Source: Palsa-465 sp963800475 (GTDB lineage: Bacteria > Actinomycetota > Thermoleophilia > Solirubrobacterales > Solirubrobacteraceae). From it: a stretch of DNA of 64,000 nt. A model generated the notes under the pieces. It ran no database searches. It saw only the letters and a list, made by a program, of their open reading frames with translations, and was not told the origin of the DNA. The position numbers were made by a program, and so were the translations under genes. This document shows positions 24,013 through 31,529 of this stretch, piece by piece; the stretch's first letter is position 1; the number at the start of each line of letters is the position of its first letter. Where the stretch lies: NCBI GenBank assembly GCA_963800475.1, contig CAWDAZ010000002.1, forward strand, positions 1,178,001 to 1,242,000, given 5' to 3'.

Positions 24013-25338
24013 TCAGGACTGGCGCTGCTGGATGCGCTGCCGGACGGGTTCCGGATAGAACGCAAGCAGCACGAGGTCATAGACGAGCCGCCCGGTGTCG
24101 GTCAGAACAATCGTTGAGCCGTCATCCTCGACGAGTCCGTGCTCACACAGCCGCCGCAGCGGCTCGTCGAAGCGCTCATCGAACCCGTAACCGAAGCGCG
24201 CCTCGAACGCCTCCCGCTCTAGCGGTCGGCCGTCGCCGATCGACAATGCCAGGAAGCGCGTCACGGGCCCCTCCTCACCGAGCGGGAACATCTCCTTCAC
24301 GGGGCTGTCACCGCGCTCGACGCGCTCGACGTAGGTCGGGAAGCTCGGGTGGTTCCGATAGATCACGTCTGCGAGCCGCGACCGGGCGCTCATGCCGACG
24401 CTGAACTGTTCGCCCTGCCCCGTCAGGTCCTCGAACCGCTCGGCGAGCTGCTGTGGCCGGCCCGACCCTCTCGCGCGGCGGAAGGTGTGCCACCGGGTCT
24501 GCTCGAACCCGGCGGCCTCCGCGGTCGCCTTCACGAAGGCTCGCCAGCGAACGAGACGAGCCAGGTGCAGTTGCTCGCTGTCGTCGAGCAGTTTTGCGAC
24601 GCGCGTCTTCTCGTTCACGCGGAGGTTGTAGGCGGTGACGCTGTGCACGCCATGCGCCGCGACGGCCTCGAAATCACGGCGGAAATCCGCCTCCGTCTGT
24701 CCGGGCAGCCCGTAGATCAGGTCGATGTTGACGAGCATCCCGCTGCCGACGAGCCGGTCGCAGGCATCGATCGCCTCCTGGGGGTGGTGCCGACGCGCCA
24801 CGTTCTCGAGCACGGGCTCGGTCATGCTCTGGATGCCCATGCTTGCCCGCTCGACGCCGTGGTCGAGAGCGATCTGGAGGTGCGCGTCTTCGACTGAGTC
24901 GGGAGAGCACTCCAACGTGTGCGGCTGATCACGGCCGCGAACGCGGCTGAAGACACTGGCCAATAGCTGATCGAGCAGATCGGGCGGAAGCGCCGTTGGA
25001 GTGCCGCCGCCGACATAGAGCTGCGAGAGGCGCGTCCCCGCCTCGAGCCATTCGAGCTCGCGCAGCATCGCCTTCACGTAGCGCTCCATCTCCTCCCGCG
25101 ATGTCCCGACGCGGGTCGCGTAGAAGCAGAAGTTGCAGTGGTAGTTGCAGAACGGGACATGGAGATACACCGACAGCCGGTCGCCGCTCGGCCGATGCGG
25201 CCGGGCTGTGTCGGCCGCAAAGAACGCGGGAGCGGACATCGGAAAGATGTTCGGCGGCGCGTAGGCGACTCTTGCGGCTGGCCCGAGCGCAGCGGCAAGC
25301 TCGCCGACATCCGGGAGCTCGAGTGCTTCCTCGGTCAC
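24013..25338 (-). CDS. HemN-like radical SAM enzyme
   Basis: A 441-aa radical SAM protein of the HemN/HemW superfamily. The cluster motif CNYHCNFC places C64, C68 and C71, preceded by YLHVPF. VGGGTPT, the TLECSPDS strand, GIQSM and DLIYGLPGQT follow in the family order, and a C-terminal winged-helix-like HemN domain is recognisable (LVEDDGSTIVLTDTG). Its start overlaps the methyltransferase stop (ATGA), so the two are translationally coupled. HemN-like enzymes next to a class I methyltransferase occur in natural-product pathways, such as the C10P/C10Q cyclopropanation pair of CC-1065; that comparison is inference. Haem synthesis is unlikely given the neighbours. Confidence 0.85.
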   Translation of the reverse strand: MTEEALELPDVGELAAALGPAARVAYAPPNIFPMSAPAFFAADTARPHRPSGDRLSVYLHVPFCNYHCNFCFYATRVGTSREEMERYVKAMLRELEWLEAGTRLSQLYVGGGTPTALPPDLLDQLLASVFSRVRGRDQPHTLECSPDSVEDAHLQIALDHGVERASMGIQSMTEPVLENVARRHHPQEAIDACDRLVGSGMLVNIDLIYGLPGQTEADFRRDFEAVAAHGVHSVTAYNLRVNEKTRVAKLLDDSEQLHLARLVRWRAFVKATAEAAGFEQTRWHTFRRARGSGRPQQLAERFEDLTGQGEQFSVGMSARSRLADVIYRNHPSFPTYVERVERGDSPVKEMFPLGEEGPVTRFLALSIGDGRPLEREAFEARFGYGFDERFDEPLRRLCEHGLVEDDGSTIVLTDTGRLVYDLVLLAFYPEPVRQRIQQRQS

Positions 25339-26114
25339 ACCGCCACCGCCTCAGGTGCGCAAAGCACGCGGCCGCCCTGCTGTTCGAGCACGCGGAAGCC
25401 TGCGACCTCGAGCTCGGCGCGGAGATCCGAGGGTGGCACGTGGCGCACTTTCGCATAGAACCAGGCGCCATCGATTTGGACCGCGTCGCTGTAGTCGATC
25501 GAATCTCCGGGAAGAGGGCTGTAGACGATTCCGGTCTGCTCGTCCCGTGTGTCGGAGCCGTAATCTCGCCCAGCGTCGAAGACGCTCGTCCCAACGACGA
25601 AGTACCCGTCAGGCCGCAGGAGGCTACGCACGGTCGCAAGTGTGCGACGACGATCGGCGTCGGCAAGGAGGTTGTGCAGGCAGAAGCTGTCGACCACCAG
25701 GCCGTAGCGCGCAGGCCACCGCGGGAGATCGGTGATGTCTGCGACCTCGAACCGCACTGCCACTCCGCGCTCAGCGGCGAAGCGTCTCGCGAGCTCGATC
25801 GCGGTCGGCGAGCTGTCGATCGCGTCGACGCGGAACCCTCGTGCCGCGAGGTAGCAAGCGCCGGGCCCCGTTCCGGTGCCGTACTCAAGAGCCGAGGGGT
25901 GCGCGGGAAGAGAAAGCCCTGGAAGGACGTGATCGAGGAACGCGCGGAGGTCGAATGCGTCGAACGACCGTCCCCGGAAGTCAACGGGAACCGGAGAACT
26001 CCGCAGAGCTTGATAGCCGGCATCTACAGCCAGCCGGCGATACCTCACCGAACAGACCTCCAAGGCTTGGCAGGCCTCCAAAATCACGTTGTAGGCTGCA
26101 CCAGCGTGACCCAC
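25335..26114 (-). CDS. Class I SAM-dependent methyltransferase
   Basis: A 259-aa protein with motif I ALEYGTGTGPGACYLAARG near residues 76-94, an acidic strand end VDAIDSS, and motif II/III region FEVADITDLPRW and LRPDGYFVVGTSVF. Fold and length fit small-molecule methyltransferases. The start is GTG 26114, only 27 bp from the divergent glycosyltransferase start. It ends in a 4-bp overlap with the HemN-like gene. It may methylate the same substrate as its radical SAM partner, or complete a two-step reaction with it; the substrate is unknown. Confidence 0.8.
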   Translation of the reverse strand: MGHAGAAYNVILEACQALEVCSVRYRRLAVDAGYQALRSSPVPVDFRGRSFDAFDLRAFLDHVLPGLSLPAHPSALEYGTGTGPGACYLAARGFRVDAIDSSPTAIELARRFAAERGVAVRFEVADITDLPRWPARYGLVVDSFCLHNLLADADRRRTLATVRSLLRPDGYFVVGTSVFDAGRDYGSDTRDEQTGIVYSPLPGDSIDYSDAVQIDGAWFYAKVRHVPPSDLRAELEVAGFRVLEQQGGRVLCAPEAVAV

Positions 26115-26140
26115 GCCACGGCTTGTCGCTCGTCAGGATA

Positions 26141-27259
26141 ATGAACCGGCGAGCCCCTCACAGACTGCTGTTCGCCGCCTATCCGATGGGATATGGCCCC
26201 GCCGCGAAGGCGATCGTGCTCGCCACCCGCTGCCGCGACGCCGGAGTCGAGAGCGTGTTCGTCGGACGCGGTGTCGCGTACGAGCTCGTGGCCCGCAGCA
26301 ACGGAGTATTCGCGGAGGTCGTTGACGCGACGGCCGACGCACGGGCTGCTCCGACCCTCGCCCGCGAGGCGCGGATCATCGTGTCGCTGATGGACCGGGA
26401 TACTGCGCGTCTCGCGGCCGAGATGTCGCGGCCGCTGCACGTCGTCGACAGCCTGCTCTGGATGCGTGACCGCGTCCCTGATGCATTCCTCGGCGCCCGC
26501 CGCTACTGGGCACAGCGCTTCAGGGACGACAAGTCGCCAGACCAGCATCTCGTGCGGCCAACGTTCGTCGGCCCGATCCTCGGAGCCGCTCCAACTCCTC
26601 CGCCAGCCGGAACTGATCTCGTCGTGAATCTCGGGGGGTTCGAAGCCGATGGGAGCTCGACGCGCGACCGGCGCTACGCGGAGTTATTGTTGCGGGCGAT
26701 GGAGGTGAGCGACCTGCCGGGGGCGTATCCGGGCCGCGTTCGGATCCTGGCGAGCGCCCGGATCGCCGCTGCGCTGCGGCCATCCGCGACGGAGCTGGGG
26801 ATCGAGACCGCCTCTCTGCCGCATCGGGAGGCAGTCGAAGAGCTCGGCAAGGCGCGAGTGATCGTCACAGCACCCGGGCTGACGACCACGATGGAAGCTT
26901 TCCAAGTGGGCCGCCCCACCTTCTTCCTCCCGCCGAGGAACTTCAGTCAGTGGTGTGCGCTGAAGACACTGCGGGCGAGCCGGGTCGCCCCGCACGCGCT
27001 TCACTGGGAGGATCTGGACGAGCGATTCCGGCTTGAGGACCAAATGCCGGAGCGGGTCCGGAACCCGCGGGTCCACGCGGCGATCGGCGAGCTGACGGCG
27101 ACGCCCGAAGCGCAGCAGGCCCTGAGCCAGCTGTTCACGGTCGCCGCCGACGGCGATCACTCCGCGCTGGCGGCGGACCAGCAAGCGTTCCTCCGGTCGC
27201 TTGGCGGCGACGGCGCTCAGGCGGTCGCCGACAACCTGGTCGCGGGCGGCGGTAGCTGA
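26141..27259 (+). CDS. GT-B-like glycosyltransferase
   Basis: A 372-aa protein with a GT-B look: the N-terminal AAYPMGYGPAAKAIVLA loop, a mid-region VVDSLLWMRDRVPD, and a C-terminal donor-binding region VTAPGLTTTMEAFQVGRPTF near residue 244, which resembles MurG/MGT nucleotide-sugar sites. The overall pattern also recalls cytosylglucuronate synthases of nucleoside antibiotics, but I hold that weakly. ATG 26141 is the start. The stop overlaps the next ATG by one base (TGATG), so translation is coupled. It probably glycosylates the product of the cassette. Confidence 0.7.
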   Translation: MNRRAPHRLLFAAYPMGYGPAAKAIVLATRCRDAGVESVFVGRGVAYELVARSNGVFAEVVDATADARAAPTLAREARIIVSLMDRDTARLAAEMSRPLHVVDSLLWMRDRVPDAFLGARRYWAQRFRDDKSPDQHLVRPTFVGPILGAAPTPPPAGTDLVVNLGGFEADGSSTRDRRYAELLLRAMEVSDLPGAYPGRVRILASARIAAALRPSATELGIETASLPHREAVEELGKARVIVTAPGLTTTMEAFQVGRPTFFLPPRNFSQWCALKTLRASRVAPHALHWEDLDERFRLEDQMPERVRNPRVHAAIGELTATPEAQQALSQLFTVAADGDHSALAADQQAFLRSLGGDGAQAVADNLVAGGGS

Positions 27260-28119
27260 TGGAGCGAGTCGAGATGGCACTTCTGCGCGGGGTCTGCCAG
27301 ATGCCGGCCTACGCGGCGCTCGAACGCGGCTTCTTTCAGCGTCGCGGTCTGGACGTCCGTGTCCGCATTGCCTCGACGGCATGGCTCGTGCCTGAGCAGA
27401 TGGCGCGCGGCGAGGTTCAGTTCGCGGTCATTCCCTGGACCCGGGTTGCGGCCGCCGATTCCCGCGATGAGGATCTGGTGGCGATCTGCGGCTCCGGATG
27501 CGAGGAGGCTGCGCTGGTTCTGAGAGCTGGCGTCTCGCCGGATGAGGTTCGCGCGGTCTCCGTCCCACAGGAGGGCGGGATGAAGGATCTGACGGCTGCA
27601 GCGCTGATGCGCAACTTCGGCTGGGAGCAGCGTCGGATCGTGAGGATGCCCTCGGGCGACGGGGCGATCCTCGCTTTGGTCGGCTGTGCAGCCGACGCTG
27701 CGTCAATGGTGGAGCCGTACGCGACGATGCTCGCGCAGCAAGGCCTCGGCACTATCGTGAAGCGAACCGGTGACGTGTGGCCTGGCGCTCCGGGTTGTTC
27801 GCTGACGACCACGCACGCGCTCTTGAACAAACGCCGCGACCTGGCCGAACGTGTCGTGGCGGCATTCGTCGAGGGAGCACGGTTTGTCGACGAGCGCCCC
27901 GATGAGGCCGCCACGCTGGCTGAGCCTTACATCGGCATCGGCGCCAGGTTCATCCGCGAGGCCCTCGAACACAACCATCCGAGCGTGGACGCACTGTCGA
28001 ACACGGACGCGAGCGAGGCCATCCTTTCGCTGATGCAGGAGCTCGGGTACCTCGGGCGGCGTCCTGTCCGTTACGTCGACATCTCGATCCTGCGAGAGCT
28101 GCGCGCAGGACACCCATAG
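27259..28119 (+). CDS. NMT1/THI5-like periplasmic-binding-fold protein without signal peptide
   Basis: This 286-aa protein has the SsuA/THI5 layout: a start-proximal AYAALERGFFQRRGLDV, then GEVQFAVIPWTRV, a CGSGCEEAALVLRAG segment, and VEPYATMLAQQG. Transport-type members carry a signal peptide or lipobox; none is visible here, because the fold starts at residue 4. No ABC permease or ATPase is adjacent. It may be a cytosolic substrate-binding or enzymatic protein, as in THI5 (which makes HMP-P) or in MqnA/MqnD-like enzymes. It overlaps the glycosyltransferase stop by one base. Confidence 0.72.
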   Translation: MERVEMALLRGVCQMPAYAALERGFFQRRGLDVRVRIASTAWLVPEQMARGEVQFAVIPWTRVAAADSRDEDLVAICGSGCEEAALVLRAGVSPDEVRAVSVPQEGGMKDLTAAALMRNFGWEQRRIVRMPSGDGAILALVGCAADAASMVEPYATMLAQQGLGTIVKRTGDVWPGAPGCSLTTTHALLNKRRDLAERVVAAFVEGARFVDERPDEAATLAEPYIGIGARFIREALEHNHPSVDALSNTDASEAILSLMQELGYLGRRPVRYVDISILRELRAGHP

Positions 28120-28164
28120 GCCAGGCCGACGCTGGGGACGAGGTCGACGATCTGGGCGCGGGCC

Positions 28165-29670
28165 GTGAGGGCGGCTCAGATGGTGCTTCTGCGGACCGAG
28201 CGGACACCGCTGCGGGCGCTCGTACGTGCTCTCTATCTCGCAATTGCGCGCGCCGCCGGGGCCTACCTGACGCGCGGTGAGACGCGGCCGGCGGTGTACG
28301 TCCGGGCGGGCCTCGGCGCCGGCGAGTTCGTCCCCGGACGCTCCGACGTGGATCTCGCGATCGTGGTTGCCACCGACACCCGCTGTCCGGGCGGGGCGTC
28401 GGCGCGCGTCAGGCGGCGGTGGGAGCGGCTTGACCGGGCGCTCCCCAAGACGGGACGCCTGCTGGACGAACCACGCGCCTACGACGAGGCCGAGCTGCGC
28501 GACATCGTGGGCTCCTCGGCACTGACTTATGGGCTTGAGGGCACCGGAGAAAATCGCGCCGCCCTGGTCGACGAAGCCTCAACCATCGACACACAATGGA
28601 TGCTCCATCGTCCGGGGTTGTACGGCGCCACGGCAGACTGGAGACTGCTCTCGGGGCCAGACCGACGTCCGGTCGAGCCTCCGCGCAGCGCGCAGGAGCG
28701 GCGGATAGCAGCGTGGCTCGAGCTCGTCTGCAGGTGGCGGTGGACTTTGAACGCTTGCGCCAATCTGGGAGCACCTGCCACGCCGAGCAATTGGGTGAAA
28801 CGGATCGCCGAGCCTGCTCGGATCTGGTTGTGGCTCGCGCACGGCGAGCGCCTCGGGACCCGCGCCGAGGTGCTCCGGCGCGCTCTGCAACGGCTCCCCG
28901 AGGAGGAGCACATGATCCGCCTAGCCCTCGCGCTCCAGCGATCGCAACGCGAGCCTGAGGCATCCTTGCTGGGTGATCTGCTGCCCTTGCTCCTGCGACT
29001 GTCCGCCCGAATCGACCGTCTGATCGCGGACCAGATCACCCCCGCCGGCGCGACGGAAGTGCGTCTCGTCGGGCACGCAGTCGGCGAGTTCGGCGGAAGG
29101 CTGCCGCTCTGCGACTGGCGTAGCCTCGCGACGCCTTCGCTTCCCGACGAGTCGTTCGCGCTCCGTGACGACGATCCAGGCGACCCAGCGGCGCTCGGCG
29201 CGGCGACCCGGTCGCAGAGCGGGCCACGGTACGTTGCTCTGCAGCGTGACGGGCTACTGGTCCTGCCAGCGCGATTCGGCGAACGCAGCCTCGGCCGCGC
29301 GATCAAATCAGAGGCCACCGACCCGGTGTCGTTCGCGCTGGCAAACGGTTCCTCGGTAGCGCGCTTTCCGAATGTACGCGGTTGGTCGGCCCAGGACACC
29401 GCACGCCGAGCTGTCGCAGAGCACCGAGCTTGGTTGCGCAGGCCGCCCACGCCGCTCCCACTGTGGATGCTCCTGTCCGCGGCGCGCGCGGCGCTCTTCC
29501 TCGAGAGCGTCCGTCAGGGCGAAGCGGAGCTTTCGCCGACGCTTCGCGGCGCCGCGGAGCTGCTCGCGGCGCGGTTCCCGGAGTCGGCGGTCCGCGAGGC
29601 GGTGCGCTCGGACGCGGTCGAGGCGGTGCGAACCATCGTCCTGCGGCTGCCGGCGTACTCCCCCTCTTAG
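28165..29670 (+). CDS. Nucleotidyltransferase-domain protein
   Basis: A 501-aa protein. Residues about 45-70 carry a Pol-beta-type nucleotidyltransferase motif: GLGAGEFVPGRSDVDLAIVV, with GxG and DxD. The remainder is largely helical and not recognised. Such domains transfer NMPs to small molecules or proteins, as in aminoglycoside adenylyltransferases; here it could activate, tailor or give immunity to the cassette product. The start at 28165 has no clear ribosome-binding site; it lies 45 bp after the previous stop. It ends 29 bp before the tRNA-Val 3' end, so it fills the element to its edge. Confidence 0.7.
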   Translation: MRAAQMVLLRTERTPLRALVRALYLAIARAAGAYLTRGETRPAVYVRAGLGAGEFVPGRSDVDLAIVVATDTRCPGGASARVRRRWERLDRALPKTGRLLDEPRAYDEAELRDIVGSSALTYGLEGTGENRAALVDEASTIDTQWMLHRPGLYGATADWRLLSGPDRRPVEPPRSAQERRIAAWLELVCRWRWTLNACANLGAPATPSNWVKRIAEPARIWLWLAHGERLGTRAEVLRRALQRLPEEEHMIRLALALQRSQREPEASLLGDLLPLLLRLSARIDRLIADQITPAGATEVRLVGHAVGEFGGRLPLCDWRSLATPSLPDESFALRDDDPGDPAALGAATRSQSGPRYVALQRDGLLVLPARFGERSLGRAIKSEATDPVSFALANGSSVARFPNVRGWSAQDTARRAVAEHRAWLRRPPTPLPLWMLLSAARAALFLESVRQGEAELSPTLRGAAELLAARFPESAVREAVRSDAVEAVRTIVLRLPAYSPS

Positions 29671-29698
29671 GGGCGGAGCTTCAGCTGCTCGTCCAGAA

Positions 29699-29770
29699 TG
29701 GGCACGGCTGGGCTCGAACCAGCGACCTCTCGCGTGTGAAGCGAGCGCTCTCCCACTGAGCTACGCGCCC
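29699..29770 (-). tRNA. tRNA-Val(CAC)
   Basis: The minus strand folds as a full cloverleaf: acceptor GGGCGCG/CGTGCCC with one G-T pair, D-arm GCTC/GAGC, anticodon stem CTCGC/GCGAG with loop TTCACAC (anticodon CAC), T-arm GCTGG TTCGAGC CCAGC, and discriminator A. The CCA tail is not encoded. Its 3' half is copied twice at lower coordinates, so this is the integration target. Confidence 0.95.
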
Positions 29771-29825
29771 TGACGACGCGATTCTACGCCGTGGATCGAC
29801 GCCGGCCCCGCGTCGTGTGCGGCGC

Positions 29826-31076
29826 TCAGAGCCGGATCAGGTTTTCGATGTTGGTGCCGCGGGTGACGCCGCGGAGGTCGACGAACAGCTTGCTGCGGGT
29901 GGCGAGCTCGGCGTGGTCGATGCCGGGGTGGGCGGTTACGAGCACGACCGCGTCGGCCTCGGAGGCGGCGGGGTGGAGCGGGACGTTGGAGAGGCCGAGC
30001 TCGGGGAGCGCGGGGACGTAGGGGTCGTGGTATGAGAGGTCGGCGCCGCGCTCGGCGAGCATTTCCATGATCCGCAGGGCGGGGGATTCGCGGATGTCGC
30101 CGACGCCGCCCTTGTAGGCGGCGCCGAGGATCAGCAGCTTGGAGCCGCGGACGGGCTTTGAGACGTCGTTGAGCGCCCGCTCGATCCGCTCCACGCAGTG
30201 GTAGGGCATCTGCTGATTCATCTTCCCCGCCAGCTCGATGAACTCGGTCGACATGTGGAATTCGCGCGCGCGCCAGGTCAAATAGAACGGGTCGACCGGC
30301 AGGCAGTGCCCGCCCATCCCCGGTCCCGGCTCGAAGCGCATGAACCCGTACGGCTTGGTCGCGGCCGCGTCGACGACCTCCCAGATGTCGATCCCCATCC
30401 GCTCGGCGAGGATCGCGAGCTCGTTGACGAGCGCGATGTTGACCGACCGGAAGATGTTCTCCAGCAGCTTGGTCATCTCCGCCGCCTCGGGCGTGGAGAG
30501 CCTGACGATGTGATCGCACACCCGCCCGTACAGCTCGACCGCACGCTCGGTGCACGCCTCGGTCACCCCGCCGATCACCTTCGGCGTGTTGCGCAGTGTG
30601 TAGTCGGTGCGCCCCGGGTCGACCCGCTCGGGCGAGAACGCGACGTTGAAGTCCTTCCCGACCCGCAGATCGGACTGCTGCTCGAGGATCGGCACCAGCT
30701 GCTCGCGCGTCGTACCGGGGTAGGTGGTCGACTCGAGCACCACCAGCTGACCGCGCTGCAACACGTGCCCCAACGCGGTCGCGGCCGAGATCAGTGCCCC
30801 CAGATCAGGCTCCCGGTTGGCCGTCAGCGGCGTCGGCACGCAGATCAGCACCGCGTCCGTGCGCGCGAGCGGCTGATAGTGCGAGGTCGCGTCGACCCGC
30901 GGGAGCACCGCCTTCAGTCGCTCGGACGGAACGTCCTCGATGTACGAATCGCCGGCCGCGATCGCCGCCACCTTCCGCGGGTCCAGATCGACCGCGACGA
31001 CGTCCTCCCCGGCCTCCGCGAACGCGACCACGAGCGGAAGCCCGACGTAACCCAACCCGATAACGCCGATCGACAT
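29826..31076 (-). CDS. Nucleotide-sugar dehydrogenase (UDP-glucose/UDP-ManNAc 6-dehydrogenase family)
   Basis: A 416-aa NAD-dependent enzyme that oxidises C6 of a UDP-sugar twice to the uronate for surface polysaccharide. The N-terminal Rossmann motif is GVIGLGYVGLPL, with acidic strand end AVDLD. The catalytic segment GPGMGGHCLPVDPFYL contains the active Cys, and the C-terminal domain has ILGAAYKGGVGDIRESPA. The ATG at 31076 is chosen; a longer frame to 31127 adds a basic tail with no support. A TATCGT box sits eight bases upstream of the ATG, so the mRNA may be leaderless. Which UDP-sugar is used cannot be told. Confidence 0.9.
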   Translation of the reverse strand: MSIGVIGLGYVGLPLVVAFAEAGEDVVAVDLDPRKVAAIAAGDSYIEDVPSERLKAVLPRVDATSHYQPLARTDAVLICVPTPLTANREPDLGALISAATALGHVLQRGQLVVLESTTYPGTTREQLVPILEQQSDLRVGKDFNVAFSPERVDPGRTDYTLRNTPKVIGGVTEACTERAVELYGRVCDHIVRLSTPEAAEMTKLLENIFRSVNIALVNELAILAERMGIDIWEVVDAAATKPYGFMRFEPGPGMGGHCLPVDPFYLTWRAREFHMSTEFIELAGKMNQQMPYHCVERIERALNDVSKPVRGSKLLILGAAYKGGVGDIRESPALRIMEMLAERGADLSYHDPYVPALPELGLSNVPLHPAASEADAVVLVTAHPGIDHAELATRSKLFVDLRGVTRGTNIENLIRL

Positions 31077-31084
31077 CGCGCCTG

Positions 31085-31090
31085 ACGATA
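31085..31090 (-). promoter_or_regulatory. -10 box of the nucleotide-sugar dehydrogenase gene
   Basis: TATCGT on the minus strand is eight bases before the ATG at 31076; no Shine-Dalgarno sequence intervenes, so a leaderless or one-base-leader transcript is likely. Confidence 0.5.
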
Positions 31091-31149
31091 CCTGGGCCCG
31101 AACACGGCAGCGCAATCGCGCGGTCACCCGGGCGCTAGGATCCCGGCTG

Positions 31150-31390
31150 GACCGTGCTAGGCGGGGTGCTAGCGGTGCCCTGTAACCCGCAATCCGCTCT
31201 AGCGGGGCTGAATCCCCTCCCGAGGGGCACAGGCCCCGGGGTCAGCGCCTCGTCTTGACGCGTTGATGGTTCGGTCCCGCGGCGATGAAGGCCCGTGAAC
31301 CAGGTCAGGTCCGGAAGGAAGCAGCCTTAAGCGGTCACCTCCAGGCGCTACGGGAGCGCCGGACCGGAGCTTCGAGACAGCGGCAGCGCC
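31150..31390 (+). ncRNA. ffs: Signal recognition particle RNA (4.5S/scRNA)
   Basis: The core GGTCAGGTCCGGAAGGAAGC (within 31296-31334) is the universally conserved helix 8 region with the GGAA tetraloop that binds Ffh. It is flanked upstream by GGTGCTAGCGGTGCCCTGTA and AATCCGCTCTAGC segments typical of actinobacterial SRP RNA genes. It lies upstream of dnaX, a common position. The mature ends are approximate. Confidence 0.9.
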
Positions 31391-31433
31391 CCGGGTACCG
31401 GCCACGACGGAGGGTGCACGGTCCATTTCCTTT

Positions 31434-31505
31434 CGGGTCCGCGCATGCGCGGACCCGCCGGGCGGTGCATGCACCGCCCGGGGCGGGGCCGCATGCGGCC
31501 CCGCC
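31434..31505. repeat. Three abutting perfect 24-bp palindromes with GCATGC centres
   Basis: 31434-31457 (half-site CGGGTCCGCGCA), 31458-31481 (half-site CCGGGCGGTGCA) and 31482-31505 (half-site GGCGGGGCCGCA) are each perfectly self-complementary, have equal length, share the centre GCATGC and abut with no spacer. TTTCCTTT precedes the array. It lies between the SRP RNA and dnaX and covers the dnaX -35 zone. Confidence 0.9.
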
Positions 31506-31516
31506 TACCCCCCAAC

Positions 31517-31522
31517 TAGACT
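31517..31522 (+). promoter_or_regulatory. -10 box of dnaX, leaderless
   Basis: TAGACT fits the actinobacterial TANNNT consensus and lies exactly seven bases before GTG 31530, which has no ribosome-binding site. Confidence 0.55.
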
Positions 31523-31529
31523 CGATTTG

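Larger units (their letters stand above)
23849..29698. mobile_element. Inner tRNA-Val-anchored element (about 5.9 kb) with five-gene biosynthetic-looking cassette
   Basis: The element lies between the intact tRNA-Val gene and the second 3'-half copy. The cargo is a divergent cassette with starts only 27 bp apart: leftward methyltransferase and HemN-like radical SAM enzyme, rightward glycosyltransferase-like, NMT1-like and nucleotidyltransferase genes. No integrase, excisionase or replication gene is present, so mobility would need help in trans or has been lost. Confidence 0.6.
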
